Shown: positions 1 through 9,315, counted from the first letter of the stretch. The stretch: DNA of 64,000 nt from Sphingomonas hengshuiensis (GCA_003240755.1 QFNF01000009.1:1-64000), one strand, 5' to 3'. The notes: generated from the sequence alone by a model not told the origin. Translations and numbers: made by a program.

Positions 1-27
1 GATCTTCAGGCGATAGATCCCTGTTTC

Positions 28-61
28 TAAAAACGCGGCATACCAATGAAGGTATGCCGCG
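28..61 (-). terminator. Rho-independent terminator of the polysaccharide operon
   Basis: Bases 34-44 (CGCGGCATACC) and 51-61 (GGTATGCCGCG) form a perfect 11-bp stem with a 6-base loop. Read on the minus strand, the stem is followed at once by TTTTTAG. It lies about 45 bases beyond the stop of the last minus-strand gene, which is where an operon terminator is expected. Confidence 0.9.
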
Positions 62-104
62 TCTCCAATCCTCTATGCGTCGGGGGTAGCGCATGGCGCA
101 CTAC

Positions 105-1232
105 TCAATCATACTGCCGCCATACTGTGCGACGGACGTAATCCGTATAGCTGACGATCAGCCGAACCACCTTGTCCGAAACATTCGGGATCGCGTAATC
201 GCCGACAAGCCTGAGCGTGCGATGATCGCCACGACCCTGCTCGGAAAGAATGGCGAGTCCCTGTTCCACCCGTTCGGGATCCAGACCGGTCAGCATGACC
301 GCGGCCTCTTCCATGCCTTCGGGCCGCTCATGCGCCTCGCGGATGTTGAGCGCCGGGAAATTCAGGATCGACGACTCTTCGGTGATCGTGCCACTGTCCG
401 AAAGAACCGCGCGTGCGGATTGTTGCAGGCGCACATAATCGTGAAAGCCGAGCGGCTTCATCAGTTGCACATTCGGGTGGAACTCTCGTCCCAGGGATTC
501 GATACGCTTGCGCGTCCTGGGGTGCGTCGAGACCAAGACCGGCATCCCGTGCCGGTCGGCCAGACGATCGAGTATGCCGGCAAGCCGCGTGAAGTTCCGG
601 TCGGAATCCACGTTTTCTTCGCGATGCGCACTGACGACATAGTACGCATTTTCCGAAAGGCCCAACCGCGCCAGAACATCGGAATCATCGATCTGCGGCC
701 GAAAATGCTGGAGGATTTCCAGCATCGGGCTTCCCGTCTTGACGACACGATCGGGAGCGATTCCCTCACGAAGAAGCATTTCACGGGCGATATCGCTGTA
801 GGTCAGGTTCATGTCGGCGATATGGTCGACGATGACCCGGTTGATTTCCTCGGGAACCCGCTGGTCGAAGCAGCGATTGCCCGCCTCCATGTGGAAGATG
901 GGAATACGCCGTCGTTTGGCAGGAATGGCGGCCAGCGCGCTATTCGTATCCCCCAATATCAACAGCGCATCCGGCTTCTGTTCGGCAAATACCCGATCCG
1001 CGGCGATAATGACCTTACCGATCGTCTCCGCTGCGGTCTGGCCCGCCGCATCGAGATAGATGTCGGGCGCCCGGATACCCAGATCGTCGAAAAATATCTG
1101 GTTCAGTTCGAAATCATAGTTCTGGCCGGTATGGACGAGCGTATGATCGCAGAACTGATCGAGCTTCTTGATCGTGAGGGAAAGCCGGATCAGCTCAGGC
1201 CGAGTGCCGACGATCGTCATTACGCGCAACAT
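105..1232 (-). CDS. qnlC: UDP-HexNAc C2-epimerase, WbjD/FnlC/QnlC type
   Basis: A 375-residue member of the non-hydrolysing UDP-GlcNAc 2-epimerase family. The opening VMTIVGTRPELIRLS, LGDTNSALAAI and especially MEAGNRCFDQRVPEE are typical of the WbjD/FnlC/QnlC branch, which inverts C2 of a UDP-2-acetamido-2,6-dideoxy-L-hexose. The WecB/WbpI branch instead has EAGLRSF, as the second epimerase in this window does. It is the last gene of the operon, just after the matching reductase. A GAAAGGA Shine-Dalgarno sequence precedes the ATG. The branch assignment is strong. Whether the product is UDP-L-QuiNAc or UDP-L-FucNAc depends on the reductase and is inferred. Confidence 0.85.
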   Translation of the reverse strand: MLRVMTIVGTRPELIRLSLTIKKLDQFCDHTLVHTGQNYDFELNQIFFDDLGIRAPDIYLDAAGQTAAETIGKVIIAADRVFAEQKPDALLILGDTNSALAAIPAKRRRIPIFHMEAGNRCFDQRVPEEINRVIVDHIADMNLTYSDIAREMLLREGIAPDRVVKTGSPMLEILQHFRPQIDDSDVLARLGLSENAYYVVSAHREENVDSDRNFTRLAGILDRLADRHGMPVLVSTHPRTRKRIESLGREFHPNVQLMKPLGFHDYVRLQQSARAVLSDSGTITEESSILNFPALNIREAHERPEGMEEAAVMLTGLDPERVEQGLAILSEQGRGDHRTLRLVGDYAIPNVSDKVVRLIVSYTDYVRRTVWRQYD

Positions 1233-1256
1233 GAAACACAGTCCTTTCGGGAAGGT

Positions 1257-2114
1257 TTATCCAAAGCGCCGCATCGCAGTGACCAGATCAGGCCATCCCG
1301 GGGGGGCATATCCGGTTGCTTCGCGAAACCGCGTCGAATCCAGCGATCGGTCGATCACCAATTTATCGTCGGGAACGATCTCGACGGCGTGACCATATTC
1401 TGCAGCGAACAATTTCAATAGCGTCAGCTTGTCGATGGGTTCGGCGGAAACGTGATACAGGCCGTGAAGGTCGGGACGCGGCAGCACGAAGTCCCGGATG
1501 ACCCGGGCTAGTTCGGCCGTTGGAAGCCCGGAGAAGATCGCGCGAGAAAATCCGCGCACCGGCCCCGCTTGTGCCAGGAACCATCCGAGCAGGCTGTGTG
1601 CCGTAGTGAGTTCGTGACCGATGATCGAAGTACGCAGGGTGATCGCATCCTCCTGATCGACCACTTCGCCCCACCGCTTGCTGGTGCCATACAGGTCGAG
1701 GGCATCAGGCTGGTCGTGTTCGGCATAGTTGCCGCGTTTGCCGTTGAAGACGCAATCCGTACTGATGTGCACGAACCTTGCCCCGCTTAAGCGGGACAGC
1801 TGCGCCAAACGGTGCGGCAACAGGGCATTGATCGGCACCGCATCGAGGACCTGATCCGCAGACGCCAGTTGCTTGACCAGCCCCACGCAATTGATGACGA
1901 TATCGGGTCGATGGCAATCGAACAACCTGAGCAGACTCTGATCGCTCTCCGCGTCGAAGCCCGCAGCGAACGTAGCGCACGTGGCTTCTGGAAAGAAGCG
2001 GGCGGCCCCCGGCGACCGGGACAGGCCGACTACGTCATGTTCCGCATTCTCGGCCATCACGCGCACAACGGCGTTGCCGAGCATGCCGGTCGCGCCCAGC
2101 ACCACGATCTTCAC
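1257..2114 (-). CDS. qnlB: RmlD-like NDP-sugar 4-ketoreductase
   Basis: A 285-residue short-chain dehydrogenase of the dTDP-4-dehydrorhamnose reductase type. It has the Rossmann motif GATGMLG at residues 8-14, HISTDCVFNG before the active site, and YGTSK as the catalytic YxxxK. It should reduce the 4-keto intermediate made by the dehydratase two genes upstream. WbjC/FnlB/Cap5F, which serve UDP-L-FucNAc, are about 370 residues with a C-terminal cupin that epimerises C3. That domain is absent here, and the length fits WbvR/QnlB of the UDP-L-RhaNAc to UDP-L-QuiNAc route. The L-QuiNAc assignment is inferred from domain content. Confidence 0.8.
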   Translation of the reverse strand: MKIVVLGATGMLGNAVVRVMAENAEHDVVGLSRSPGAARFFPEATCATFAAGFDAESDQSLLRLFDCHRPDIVINCVGLVKQLASADQVLDAVPINALLPHRLAQLSRLSGARFVHISTDCVFNGKRGNYAEHDQPDALDLYGTSKRWGEVVDQEDAITLRTSIIGHELTTAHSLLGWFLAQAGPVRGFSRAIFSGLPTAELARVIRDFVLPRPDLHGLYHVSAEPIDKLTLLKLFAAEYGHAVEIVPDDKLVIDRSLDSTRFREATGYAPPGWPDLVTAMRRFG

Positions 2115-2150
2115 GTTATCATTCCCCTTCAGGCCGCCAAAACAGCGGGA

Positions 2151-3374
2151 TTACATCAGTGCCAGAAGCTGGCGCGACAACCGACCGGGATCGTAGTGCT
2201 CGGCGAAGAAGCGACAAGCCGACACTCCCATCTCCGTCCGCTCCGCAGCCGACATGCCCTTCATCTCGGTGATTGCGGCTGCCAGGGCAGCAGGATCATC
2301 GGGTGGACAGGTAATACCTGAACCCGAACGCTTTACGATGTCGGCTGCTTCACCATTCACTGCAACCAGGATCGGTATGCCCGCGGCAAGATAGGATTGG
2401 AGCTTGCTCGGCACGGTCTGGGCGATCAGCGGGTCATCGACGAGCGTTAGAAGCAGCACATTCGCCTGTGCATAGATAGCCGGCATTGTCTGGGACGGCA
2501 TCCGCCCCCCAAGTTTCACGTTCATCAGTCCACGACAGGCAATCTCTTCCTCAATCCAACCACGCATGGCACCGGAACCAAACAGATGGATCTGGATGTC
2601 CGTATCCTGGCGTAACAGATCGGCTGCGGCGATTACACTCGGCATCGCCTGCGCCTTGCCCAGATTGCCGCCAAAGACGACATGAAAGCCCGGACCAAGC
2701 CGTGGTGCAGGTACCGCGCCATCGATCGCAGGGGGATGCTCGCCCGGGTTTGGGAAGAACTCGACCGGGGTGCGCCCTGCCTGCCGAGAGAGATGCCGGA
2801 CAAAGGCATGCGATTGTCCCAGCACGAGGTCCGACGAGCGGTACATCAGCGAAACCACCTTGCGAACCGGCTCCAGCAGCCACCGGCTGCGAACGAACCC
2901 CGTGGCGGAAAGCGCTTCAGGCCAGAGATCCTGTATCCATTGGACGGTTTTGGCGCGTTTAACCATCCCGAACCAAAGGCCGACATAGCCTTGGATAACG
3001 GGCGACGTCGCATAGACGAACACCGCATCGAACCGCCGCCGGCGCAGAAGCCAGCTTCCCAGGATGATCCCGCTGAGGATGAAAGAAAGATAGTTCAGGA
3101 TCAGCCGGACAGCCCGTCCATTGCCGCGCGGCACGACCGGAACGCGCGCAATGTCATAACCATCGCGATGCCGTTCGATACCGCATCCGGCTGCACGATA
3201 ACCGGGATATACTTGCCCGTCGGGATAATTGGGCTGGCCTGTCAACACCGTCGGCCGCGCACCCGCCGCAACCAGGTCCGCCACGACCTGATTGATACGG
3301 AACGGCTCCGGGTCAAAACAATGGCTGACGACCAGGATATGGAGCGGTTGCCTAGGACGACGGCTTCGCATCAC
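2151..3374 (-). CDS. wbuB: Family 4 glycosyltransferase, WbuB-like
   Basis: A 407-residue GT-B glycosyltransferase. It opens with LHILVVSHCFDPEPFRIN and has TGQPNYPDGQVYPGY, both typical of the WcaI/WbuB group, plus IQDLWPEALSATG. The C-terminal half carries the nucleotide-sugar region (VVFGGNLGKAQ, then LVDDPLIAQTVPSKLQSYLAAGIPI with the GT4 glutamate region replaced by PSKLQSYLAAG). WbuB transfers L-FucNAc or L-QuiNAc in E. coli O-antigens that carry the fnl or qnl genes. Its place between the dehydratase and reductase of that pathway supports the same donor here. One hydrophobic stretch (LSFILSGIILGSWLL) suggests membrane association. Confidence 0.8.
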   Translation of the reverse strand: MMRSRRPRQPLHILVVSHCFDPEPFRINQVVADLVAAGARPTVLTGQPNYPDGQVYPGYRAAGCGIERHRDGYDIARVPVVPRGNGRAVRLILNYLSFILSGIILGSWLLRRRRFDAVFVYATSPVIQGYVGLWFGMVKRAKTVQWIQDLWPEALSATGFVRSRWLLEPVRKVVSLMYRSSDLVLGQSHAFVRHLSRQAGRTPVEFFPNPGEHPPAIDGAVPAPRLGPGFHVVFGGNLGKAQAMPSVIAAADLLRQDTDIQIHLFGSGAMRGWIEEEIACRGLMNVKLGGRMPSQTMPAIYAQANVLLLTLVDDPLIAQTVPSKLQSYLAAGIPILVAVNGEAADIVKRSGSGITCPPDDPAALAAAITEMKGMSAAERTEMGVSACRFFAEHYDPGRLSRQLLALM

Positions 3375-3440
3375 GATACCATCAGTCTATGTCCATCACC
3401 CGATCCACCGACGTTCGACGGACTTTTCCGCCCCGATCCC

Positions 3441-4481
3441 TCATGCGTAAGCGTCTTCGGAAATCGATTCGCCCTTCACCACGCGATGGATCAGCGGGAG
3501 TTTCAATAACAATGCCTTCATCCCCTCCACATCCAGACGATGCGTGTTGTGCGAGTTATATTCCTCGCCTTGGCTCAGCCGGTCTTCCCCCTGATCGAAA
3601 AACTTGTCGTAGTTGAGGTCTCGGCCATCGGGCGGCACCCGAAAATACTGATCCATGTCATGGGCGACCGCACGTTCCTCACGGCTCAACAGGCTCTCGA
3701 ACAGCTTTTCGCCATGCCGGGTACCGATCGAACGTACCTCGTGCTCGGGACACCCGAGCAGGTCCTTGATCGCCGCGACCAACGTGTCGATCGTCGCTGC
3801 AGGCGATTTTTGGACAAAAATATCGCCGTTATTGCCGTTGCTGAATGCAAACAGCACCAGTTCGACTGCATCATCAAGGGTCATCATGAAGCGCGTCATG
3901 GCACCATCGGTGACGGTCACCGGGCGACCGGCCAGGATTTGCTCGACGAACAGTGGAATGACGGATCCACGCGAGGCCATAACGTTGCCGTATCGCGTAC
4001 CGCAAATAGTCGTGCCGGTTCCCTCGAGGTTACGCGAGGAAGCGACCATGACCTTTTCCATCATCGCCTTGCTGATGCCCATGGCGTTGATAGGATAGAC
4101 CGCCTTGTCGGTCGAAAGGCATACGACACGTTCTACGCCGGCAGCGATCGCTGCCGACAGCACGTTCTCGGTTCCCAGCACGTTGGTGCGGACCGCCTGC
4201 ATCGGATAAAACTCGCATGACGGAACCTGCTTCAGCGCGGCAGCATGGAAGACATAGTCGACCCCCCGCATGGCAGGCCCGACACTGCGCTCATCCCGCA
4301 CATCGCCCAGGTAGAACTTGATGCGAGCGCTGTTGTAGCGCTTGCGCATATCGTCCTGCTTCTTTTCGTCCCGGCTGAAAATGCGGATTTCGTTCAGCCC
4401 GGAATTGAGAAAGCGCCGCAATACGGCATTCCCGAAAGATCCAGTACCACCCGTAATAAGCAGGGTCTTGTTGTCGAACAT
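3441..4481 (-). CDS. qnlA: UDP-GlcNAc 4,6-dehydratase/epimerase (FnlA/QnlA/CapE type)
   Basis: A 346-residue extended SDR. It has TGGTGSFG near the N terminus, HAAALKQVPSCEFYP, and the active-site stretch STDKAVYPINAMGISK. The usual YxxxK is MxxxK (MGISK), which is diagnostic of the CapE/FnlA/WbjB group and separates it from PseB/FlaA1. The enzyme removes water across C4-C6 of UDP-GlcNAc and epimerises C5, giving the L-configured 4-keto sugar for the RmlD-like reductase and 2-epimerase downstream. The family call is secure. The qnl name, rather than fnl, follows from the neighbouring reductase. Confidence 0.9.
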   Translation of the reverse strand: MFDNKTLLITGGTGSFGNAVLRRFLNSGLNEIRIFSRDEKKQDDMRKRYNSARIKFYLGDVRDERSVGPAMRGVDYVFHAAALKQVPSCEFYPMQAVRTNVLGTENVLSAAIAAGVERVVCLSTDKAVYPINAMGISKAMMEKVMVASSRNLEGTGTTICGTRYGNVMASRGSVIPLFVEQILAGRPVTVTDGAMTRFMMTLDDAVELVLFAFSNGNNGDIFVQKSPAATIDTLVAAIKDLLGCPEHEVRSIGTRHGEKLFESLLSREERAVAHDMDQYFRVPPDGRDLNYDKFFDQGEDRLSQGEEYNSHNTHRLDVEGMKALLLKLPLIHRVVKGESISEDAYA

Positions 4482-4597
4482 GCGTCTCTTCCGTCAGGCA
4501 GCCTGAGGCCCCTGTGGCAATTATCGCAATTTCAGGCAAGGCACTTCCCTGCGGCCATCGCTGTTCTTTCCAGCATGGCCGGCACGGCAGCTTCGCC

Positions 4598-5797
4598 TTA
4601 GCCTACATCCCGCGGCAAGGCGGAGGCCAGCAACATGCGATTTGCTTCCAGGGTATCCGCAACGTCGAACGCCTTGGCAAGAAACGCATAGGATCGTTCG
4701 GCCGCTTCGATCCTGTCGCGTCGAGCCGCCGCCTGCTCGATCGCTTGCACGAAGGCGGAACGCGCTCCGAGAGGAAGGTCGTCGCCGACATCCTCCGCAG
4801 CCAGCCCACGCCATGGCGTGCGGTCGGAAATCAGTATCCGCAAACCCGCTTCCAACGCTTCGCCGATGACATGCCCGTAATTCTCTCCTTGGGTCGGAAG
4901 AAAGAAGAGATCGTGCTGCGCAAGTGCCGGCACGACATCCGCCGGCTCCACCGGGCCACCCTCGACGATTTCGATATTGGACGGCATCCTGGCGATGACG
5001 GCAGCGCAATCCTGCCAATATCCTTCATCTTCCCGAGGGCCGTGAATGGTGAAAACGACAGGCGCCTTTACCTCCGCCAGAGCCTCAAGCGCGTAAAGAA
5101 GGTTCTTCATCGGCGATATGCGGGAAAGAAACACGATCCGAAGCGGCTCACCGGCCGCTCGTGGGCGGCGCGCCAGCAGCGGTGCGGGCTGGCGCGGCAA
5201 ATCCGTCGCACAGACAATGTTTCCAGGGCCGGTCGCGCGCCGAATATCGTCGGCCTCGCGCTGGGTCGATGCTTGCCAGATAAGGTTTCGATGCAGCGCA
5301 ACGAGCCGGCTTATCGCCAAGAATACCCGTTTTTTGGACTGTTTTATCTGTAGGGCGCCCGGCGCAAACTCCCCACGCGGGGCCAGGATTACCCGTGCCG
5401 TCAAGGGGGATCGCCCCATTCGACGCGCAACAAGGGGCAGCGTGGAGAAGTGCGGATTGAAGAAGCTGTTGAGATACAATGCGTGATGCGGCGTCTCCCG
5501 CAGGATGCGACTGATGACAGCAAGACGCCTTTCCGCTGGCGCTAGATACAGAACTTGCGCCTGGCCGACGGGATGCCATTGTTGCGGCACGATATCCGGG
5601 TAGGGTGCCGTGGATCCAAGGTCCCGATCGGCGGTCACGATACGGAAATCGAACTCATCCCCCAGTCGATCGACGAGATTGGCGATGCTCTGCAACGGCC
5701 CGCCGAAGCGATAGCCGGGCAGGTATCCACCGACGAAAACCAGAATTTTCGGTTTGTGGGGGCGAACCGGCGCCCTCGCGCTTCCCGGAATCGTCAT
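4598..5797 (-). CDS. Family 4 glycosyltransferase
   Basis: A 399-residue GT-B glycosyltransferase. FVGGYLPGYRFGGPLQSIANL at residues 19-39 is a typical GT4 acceptor-side start. The second domain has IVFLSRISPMKNL and FFLPTQGENYGHVIGEALEAG, where ENYGHVIGEAL is the EX7E motif region of retaining GT4 enzymes. Its start codon overlaps the stop of the polymerase gene upstream by 4 bases (ATGA), so the two are translationally coupled. It presumably adds one residue of the repeat unit on the cytoplasmic face. Donor and linkage cannot be read from the sequence. Confidence 0.85.
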   Translation of the reverse strand: MTIPGSARAPVRPHKPKILVFVGGYLPGYRFGGPLQSIANLVDRLGDEFDFRIVTADRDLGSTAPYPDIVPQQWHPVGQAQVLYLAPAERRLAVISRILRETPHHALYLNSFFNPHFSTLPLVARRMGRSPLTARVILAPRGEFAPGALQIKQSKKRVFLAISRLVALHRNLIWQASTQREADDIRRATGPGNIVCATDLPRQPAPLLARRPRAAGEPLRIVFLSRISPMKNLLYALEALAEVKAPVVFTIHGPREDEGYWQDCAAVIARMPSNIEIVEGGPVEPADVVPALAQHDLFFLPTQGENYGHVIGEALEAGLRILISDRTPWRGLAAEDVGDDLPLGARSAFVQAIEQAAARRDRIEAAERSYAFLAKAFDVADTLEANRMLLASALPRDVG

Positions 5798-7086
5798 GCC
5801 GCCACTCCGCTGGGCGCATCACGTGCGGCAGGAATGAAGAACAGGAACAGATAGAAGGCTAGGAAACCATTCGTTATTTCAGGCAGCGTCGAGGCGATGC
5901 CACCCCGATTCAGGTTATGCAAGAAAACGACGGCGAGATAGATGGCAAGGATCTGATAAAATCTCGAGCTTTCTACGATCCTGGCCAAAGCGCCGACAAT
6001 GAAACCGCATATGATGCCGTGCAGCCAGAACAGCTTCGGCCCAAAGATATAATAACTCTCTGTGATAAGGCCAGTCAGCACGACTGTAAATCCATAGTCG
6101 CCCGGACGCTTACCAATAATCAATGTCGATATTTCATAGTTGACTAGTGCAACCGGTAGCGATCCCTTGATAAAATCAGGGATCGGCAACGTTGCAATCC
6201 ACAACAGATAGCTCGACATGTTAATTGTTTGCCTGCTGTCGATTACCGCAAGACCGCCTTGCAACAGGAAAGTTGTTTCTTCGGTGATCGTGTCAAGGGC
6301 GCCCCCGAATACACCGTCGCCGCGGTACATTGCGCCCATGCGTACCGCGGAATATTCCGCGAGCAGGTACAGCGCAATCGGCATGGCGGCAAACGCCGTG
6401 ACCAGCATCGGCGCCCGAAGCTTCGGCCGTTCGTTCCAGACAGCGAGGAACAGGATAAGCAGGTCGGATATTACCGTACCGCGAGCAATATATGCTGCGT
6501 CGACATATTCTATATACCGAATGGTGAACAATATGCCGGTAAGTAGCAAAAGTTTGCGCCGCATGACATACAGGGCAATGTAAAAGAACGGCGTACTTAA
6601 AATATCTATATAATTGACGATCTTCTGCAAGGCAGAAGCATTGTCCGTGAACCTTGCACCGAACCATACCGCGATATTGGGAGCAGGCGGCGAGAGCAAC
6701 AAATCCAGGCGGAATTCAGGATATACCAGCTTAAATATCTTGGTCAGGATGACGAGTGCGATAACATAGAATGCGTAACGTTGCTCGTTCATCCCTTCGA
6801 ACACCCGCTGGCTTTTCTGGCCAACGATCGTGCCCACCCCGGCAAAGACAACCTTGCCGCCAGCAAAGCCGGCAATCATCGCGAGCGAAAGCCCAAATCC
6901 GGCCCAGAGAAGATAGGTCGGAACGTCCTGGTAGGTCGTGCCGATCGAGCTATATACGAAGAAACCGCCAAGCAGGCCAAGCAAAAGCAGTCTTTGCTGC
7001 TGCCCATTTGCTACCTTCAGGGCGACAAAGGCAAGGACAACAACCTGAAAAAACAGGATTATTGCCTTTACAGCATCAATCTCCAT
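5794..7086 (-). CDS. wzy: Wzy-like repeat-unit polymerase (multi-spanning membrane protein)
   Basis: A 430-residue protein with about ten to twelve hydrophobic segments from the N terminus (IILFFQVVVLAFVAL) to the C terminus (FLAFYLFLFFIPAA). It has a larger polar stretch near residues 245-300 that includes YSAVRMGAMYRGDG and ETTFLLQGG, resembling the periplasmic loop of EpsG/Wzy proteins. There is no conserved enzyme motif, as expected for Wzy. Its position between glycosyltransferases in a locus with a Wzx flippase supports the call. The gene is visibly richer in A/T than its neighbours (for example 6470-6620), which fits the variable, transferred nature of wzy genes. Confidence 0.75.
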   Translation of the reverse strand: MEIDAVKAIILFFQVVVLAFVALKVANGQQQRLLLLGLLGGFFVYSSIGTTYQDVPTYLLWAGFGLSLAMIAGFAGGKVVFAGVGTIVGQKSQRVFEGMNEQRYAFYVIALVILTKIFKLVYPEFRLDLLLSPPAPNIAVWFGARFTDNASALQKIVNYIDILSTPFFYIALYVMRRKLLLLTGILFTIRYIEYVDAAYIARGTVISDLLILFLAVWNERPKLRAPMLVTAFAAMPIALYLLAEYSAVRMGAMYRGDGVFGGALDTITEETTFLLQGGLAVIDSRQTINMSSYLLWIATLPIPDFIKGSLPVALVNYEISTLIIGKRPGDYGFTVVLTGLITESYYIFGPKLFWLHGIICGFIVGALARIVESSRFYQILAIYLAVVFLHNLNRGGIASTLPEITNGFLAFYLFLFFIPAARDAPSGVAA

Positions 7087-7124
7087 TGCAGATCACTCTC
7101 GCCCTTCTAAAAACAAATATTGTA

Positions 7125-8201
7125 TTATTTTGCTTCAACGGACGTCAAAGACAGATAGCGGTCGCGAGATTCGTCATGAAGCGTATATCCCAACTGAACA
7201 ACACCCGACCAATATCGGTCATCTCGCAATATATCGAGATCCGACATTCTAACCGATAGTTCACCGCTATCATGCAGCGATATCGATCCACCCGGAACCG
7301 AACTCGCCACCTGTGCCATCTCTTCAAAATTCGGCGATAGTATCAGGGACAAACCATAGCCGATACCTTGAAAAAACTTATTAGGCAGGGAGAATATGAA
7401 ATTCTCTCGCAGGTCATCTGGCTTGTATATCAGCAGATAATTATATTCGCCCAAGAAATCCAAGTCGGCAGGAGAATATTCGCCGAACACCTTGACGTGG
7501 TTCGGAATAGGGCGTCCTATTTTCTGCTCCAGGCCAGTACGGCCATCGAACCTGCCGTAAAGATGCAGTTCAAGCCCGGCATTCCCGATATTATCGATCA
7601 GTTCGAAGGGTAGCCGCTCTGCGGTTCCGAAAAACAACAGCGCATTGGCTCGCCGCTTCATGGCACTGAGTTCACCTGCCGAACGCCTGGGCTGCATGGC
7701 ACTGTGAACGACGACCGGCGCAACACAACCATACCATATTGCAACCGTCCGGGCGAGGCCGTCAGACACTGTCATAAGACGGATCGAGCGACGCGACACC
7801 GCCCAACGCTCAAGCCATCGAAGCGGATAGTAACGCAGCATCCCGTAGCGCAGCCGCTCGAAAGCGGAGCGGTAGGGCTCATGCGCATGCAGGTCGTGAA
7901 TGTCGTAGACGAATGTCACATACTGACTGACGCCATACATTCCCCGCAGGAGATAGGCGGCAAACAACAGCGGTAGCGACGACTGCGCATGGAATACCAA
8001 GCATAAAGGCCGTTGCCGTGACGCCGCCCGGAACAGCTGCAGGATACTTTTCAACCCGTATGGCAACTCTGGCTGCGCCCCTGCCGGGCGACTTGACCGA
8101 CGGAGATGGACGAAGCCCGAACGCCGCCCCTCCCAGTCAGACTGGAGCATAACGCGCGACGCACCGAGGCAATCGGTCTTATAGACATGATAGGTCGCCA
8201 T
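7125..8201 (-). CDS. Putative glycosyltransferase (GT-B, GT4-like)
   Basis: A 358-residue soluble protein. The N-terminal half has FVYDIHDLHAHEPYRS followed by a Rossmann-like region and LMTVSDGLARTVA, matching the acceptor domain of GT4 enzymes. The C-terminal half (LLFFGTAERLPFELIDNIGN, LELHLYGRF, then YNYLLIYKPDDLRENFIFSLPNKFFQGIGYGL) fits the donor domain, with LPNKFFQ in place of the usual E-containing motif. It sits between the 2-epimerase wbpI and the polymerase. The 3' end is A/T-rich like the polymerase gene. Glycosyltransferase is the best reading, but the motifs are divergent and the substrate is unknown. Confidence 0.65.
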   Translation of the reverse strand: MATYHVYKTDCLGASRVMLQSDWEGRRSGFVHLRRSSRPAGAQPELPYGLKSILQLFRAASRQRPLCLVFHAQSSLPLLFAAYLLRGMYGVSQYVTFVYDIHDLHAHEPYRSAFERLRYGMLRYYPLRWLERWAVSRRSIRLMTVSDGLARTVAIWYGCVAPVVVHSAMQPRRSAGELSAMKRRANALLFFGTAERLPFELIDNIGNAGLELHLYGRFDGRTGLEQKIGRPIPNHVKVFGEYSPADLDFLGEYNYLLIYKPDDLRENFIFSLPNKFFQGIGYGLSLILSPNFEEMAQVASSVPGGSISLHDSGELSVRMSDLDILRDDRYWSGVVQLGYTLHDESRDRYLSLTSVEAK

Positions 8202-8222
8202 GCGATCAGGTCGCTTCCCGGT

Positions 8223-9275
8223 TCAACGTGCGGACGTCAGAGCCGCGACGATCTTGCGACCGGCATCACCCGAACCATAGATCGTGCGATCGGCATTGAT
8301 GGGCTGCAACGCTCTTTCGATTGCCGCAGCAATGCGCGCCGGGTCGACACCGACGATCTCGTTGACGCCGATATCAACCAGCTCAACCCATTCCGTTTCG
8401 TCCCGCACCGTCACGCATCGCTTGTCATGGAAATAAGCTTCTTTCTGCACACCGCCCGAATCCGTAACGATCGCAGCGCAACGCGCTTCGAGCCACAGCA
8501 TCTCCAGATAGCCTACCGGATCGATCGCGTGGATTTTCGCGGGCAGGGCAAGGCCGATGTTGTTCAGCTTTGCGCGGGTTCGGGGATGGAGCGGCAGGAC
8601 CACATCCCTGCCGGCAGCCGCCAAGCCGTTCAGAATGCCGCGCAGCCGTTCCGGATTGTCGGTATTTTCGGCACGATGGATGGTCACCAACAGGAACTCG
8701 CCGCTCGGGACATCCGCCGGCGCCTTTGCTTGCGGGCCATAAAATAGGGTCGCATCGAACATGACGTCGCCGACGTTCAATATCCGTTCCGTTGCAACGC
8801 CTTCATTCGCCAGATTGGCATCCGCACTTTTCGACGGTGTGAGCAGGAGAGACGCGACGTGATCGGTCAGAATCCGATTAATCTCTTCGGGCATGCGGCG
8901 GTTGAACGAGCGCAGACCCGCTTCGACATGCGCAACCGGGATATGCATCTTCGCTGCGGCAAGTGCGCCTGCAAGCGTGGAGTTCGTATCGCCGTAGACA
9001 AGGAGCCAGTCCGGCTTCTCGGTGATGAGCACCTGCTCGATCGCCTCGAGCTGACGCCCGGTCATTGCCCCGTGCGATCCGCCCCCGATCCCAAGGTGAT
9101 ATTGCGGGTTCGGAATGCTCAGCTCTTCGAAAAATACCGCGGACATGTTCGGGTCGTAATGCTGCCCGGTATGGACGATGACCTCGCTGACGTGCCCGAC
9201 TTCAGCAAGCGCACGTGAAACAACAGCCGCCTTGACGAACTGCGGCCGCGCACCAACGATTGTTACGATCTTCAT
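8223..9275 (-). CDS. wbpI: UDP-GlcNAc3NAcA 2-epimerase (WbpI-like, non-hydrolysing)
   Basis: A 350-residue 2-epimerase starting MKIVTIVGARPQFVKA. It has VHTGQHYDPNMSAVFFEEL, LVYGDTNSTLAGALAA, HVEAGLRSFNRRMPEEINR and VTDSGGVQKEAYF, all conserved in WecB/WbpI. The length matches WbpI (about 354) better than WecB (about 376). WbpI inverts C2 of UDP-GlcNAc(3NAc)A to give UDP-ManNAc(3NAc)A. All the other enzymes of that route (wbpA, B, D, E) lie upstream in the same operon, and this context selects WbpI over a general WecB. A second 2-epimerase at the end of the operon belongs to a different branch. Confidence 0.85.
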   Translation of the reverse strand: MKIVTIVGARPQFVKAAVVSRALAEVGHVSEVIVHTGQHYDPNMSAVFFEELSIPNPQYHLGIGGGSHGAMTGRQLEAIEQVLITEKPDWLLVYGDTNSTLAGALAAAKMHIPVAHVEAGLRSFNRRMPEEINRILTDHVASLLLTPSKSADANLANEGVATERILNVGDVMFDATLFYGPQAKAPADVPSGEFLLVTIHRAENTDNPERLRGILNGLAAAGRDVVLPLHPRTRAKLNNIGLALPAKIHAIDPVGYLEMLWLEARCAAIVTDSGGVQKEAYFHDKRCVTVRDETEWVELVDIGVNEIVGVDPARIAAAIERALQPINADRTIYGSGDAGRKIVAALTSAR

Positions 9276-9315
9276 TTAACTTGCCTTTCCGCCCATCGTG
9301 GCGTCGGTCTGTTCG

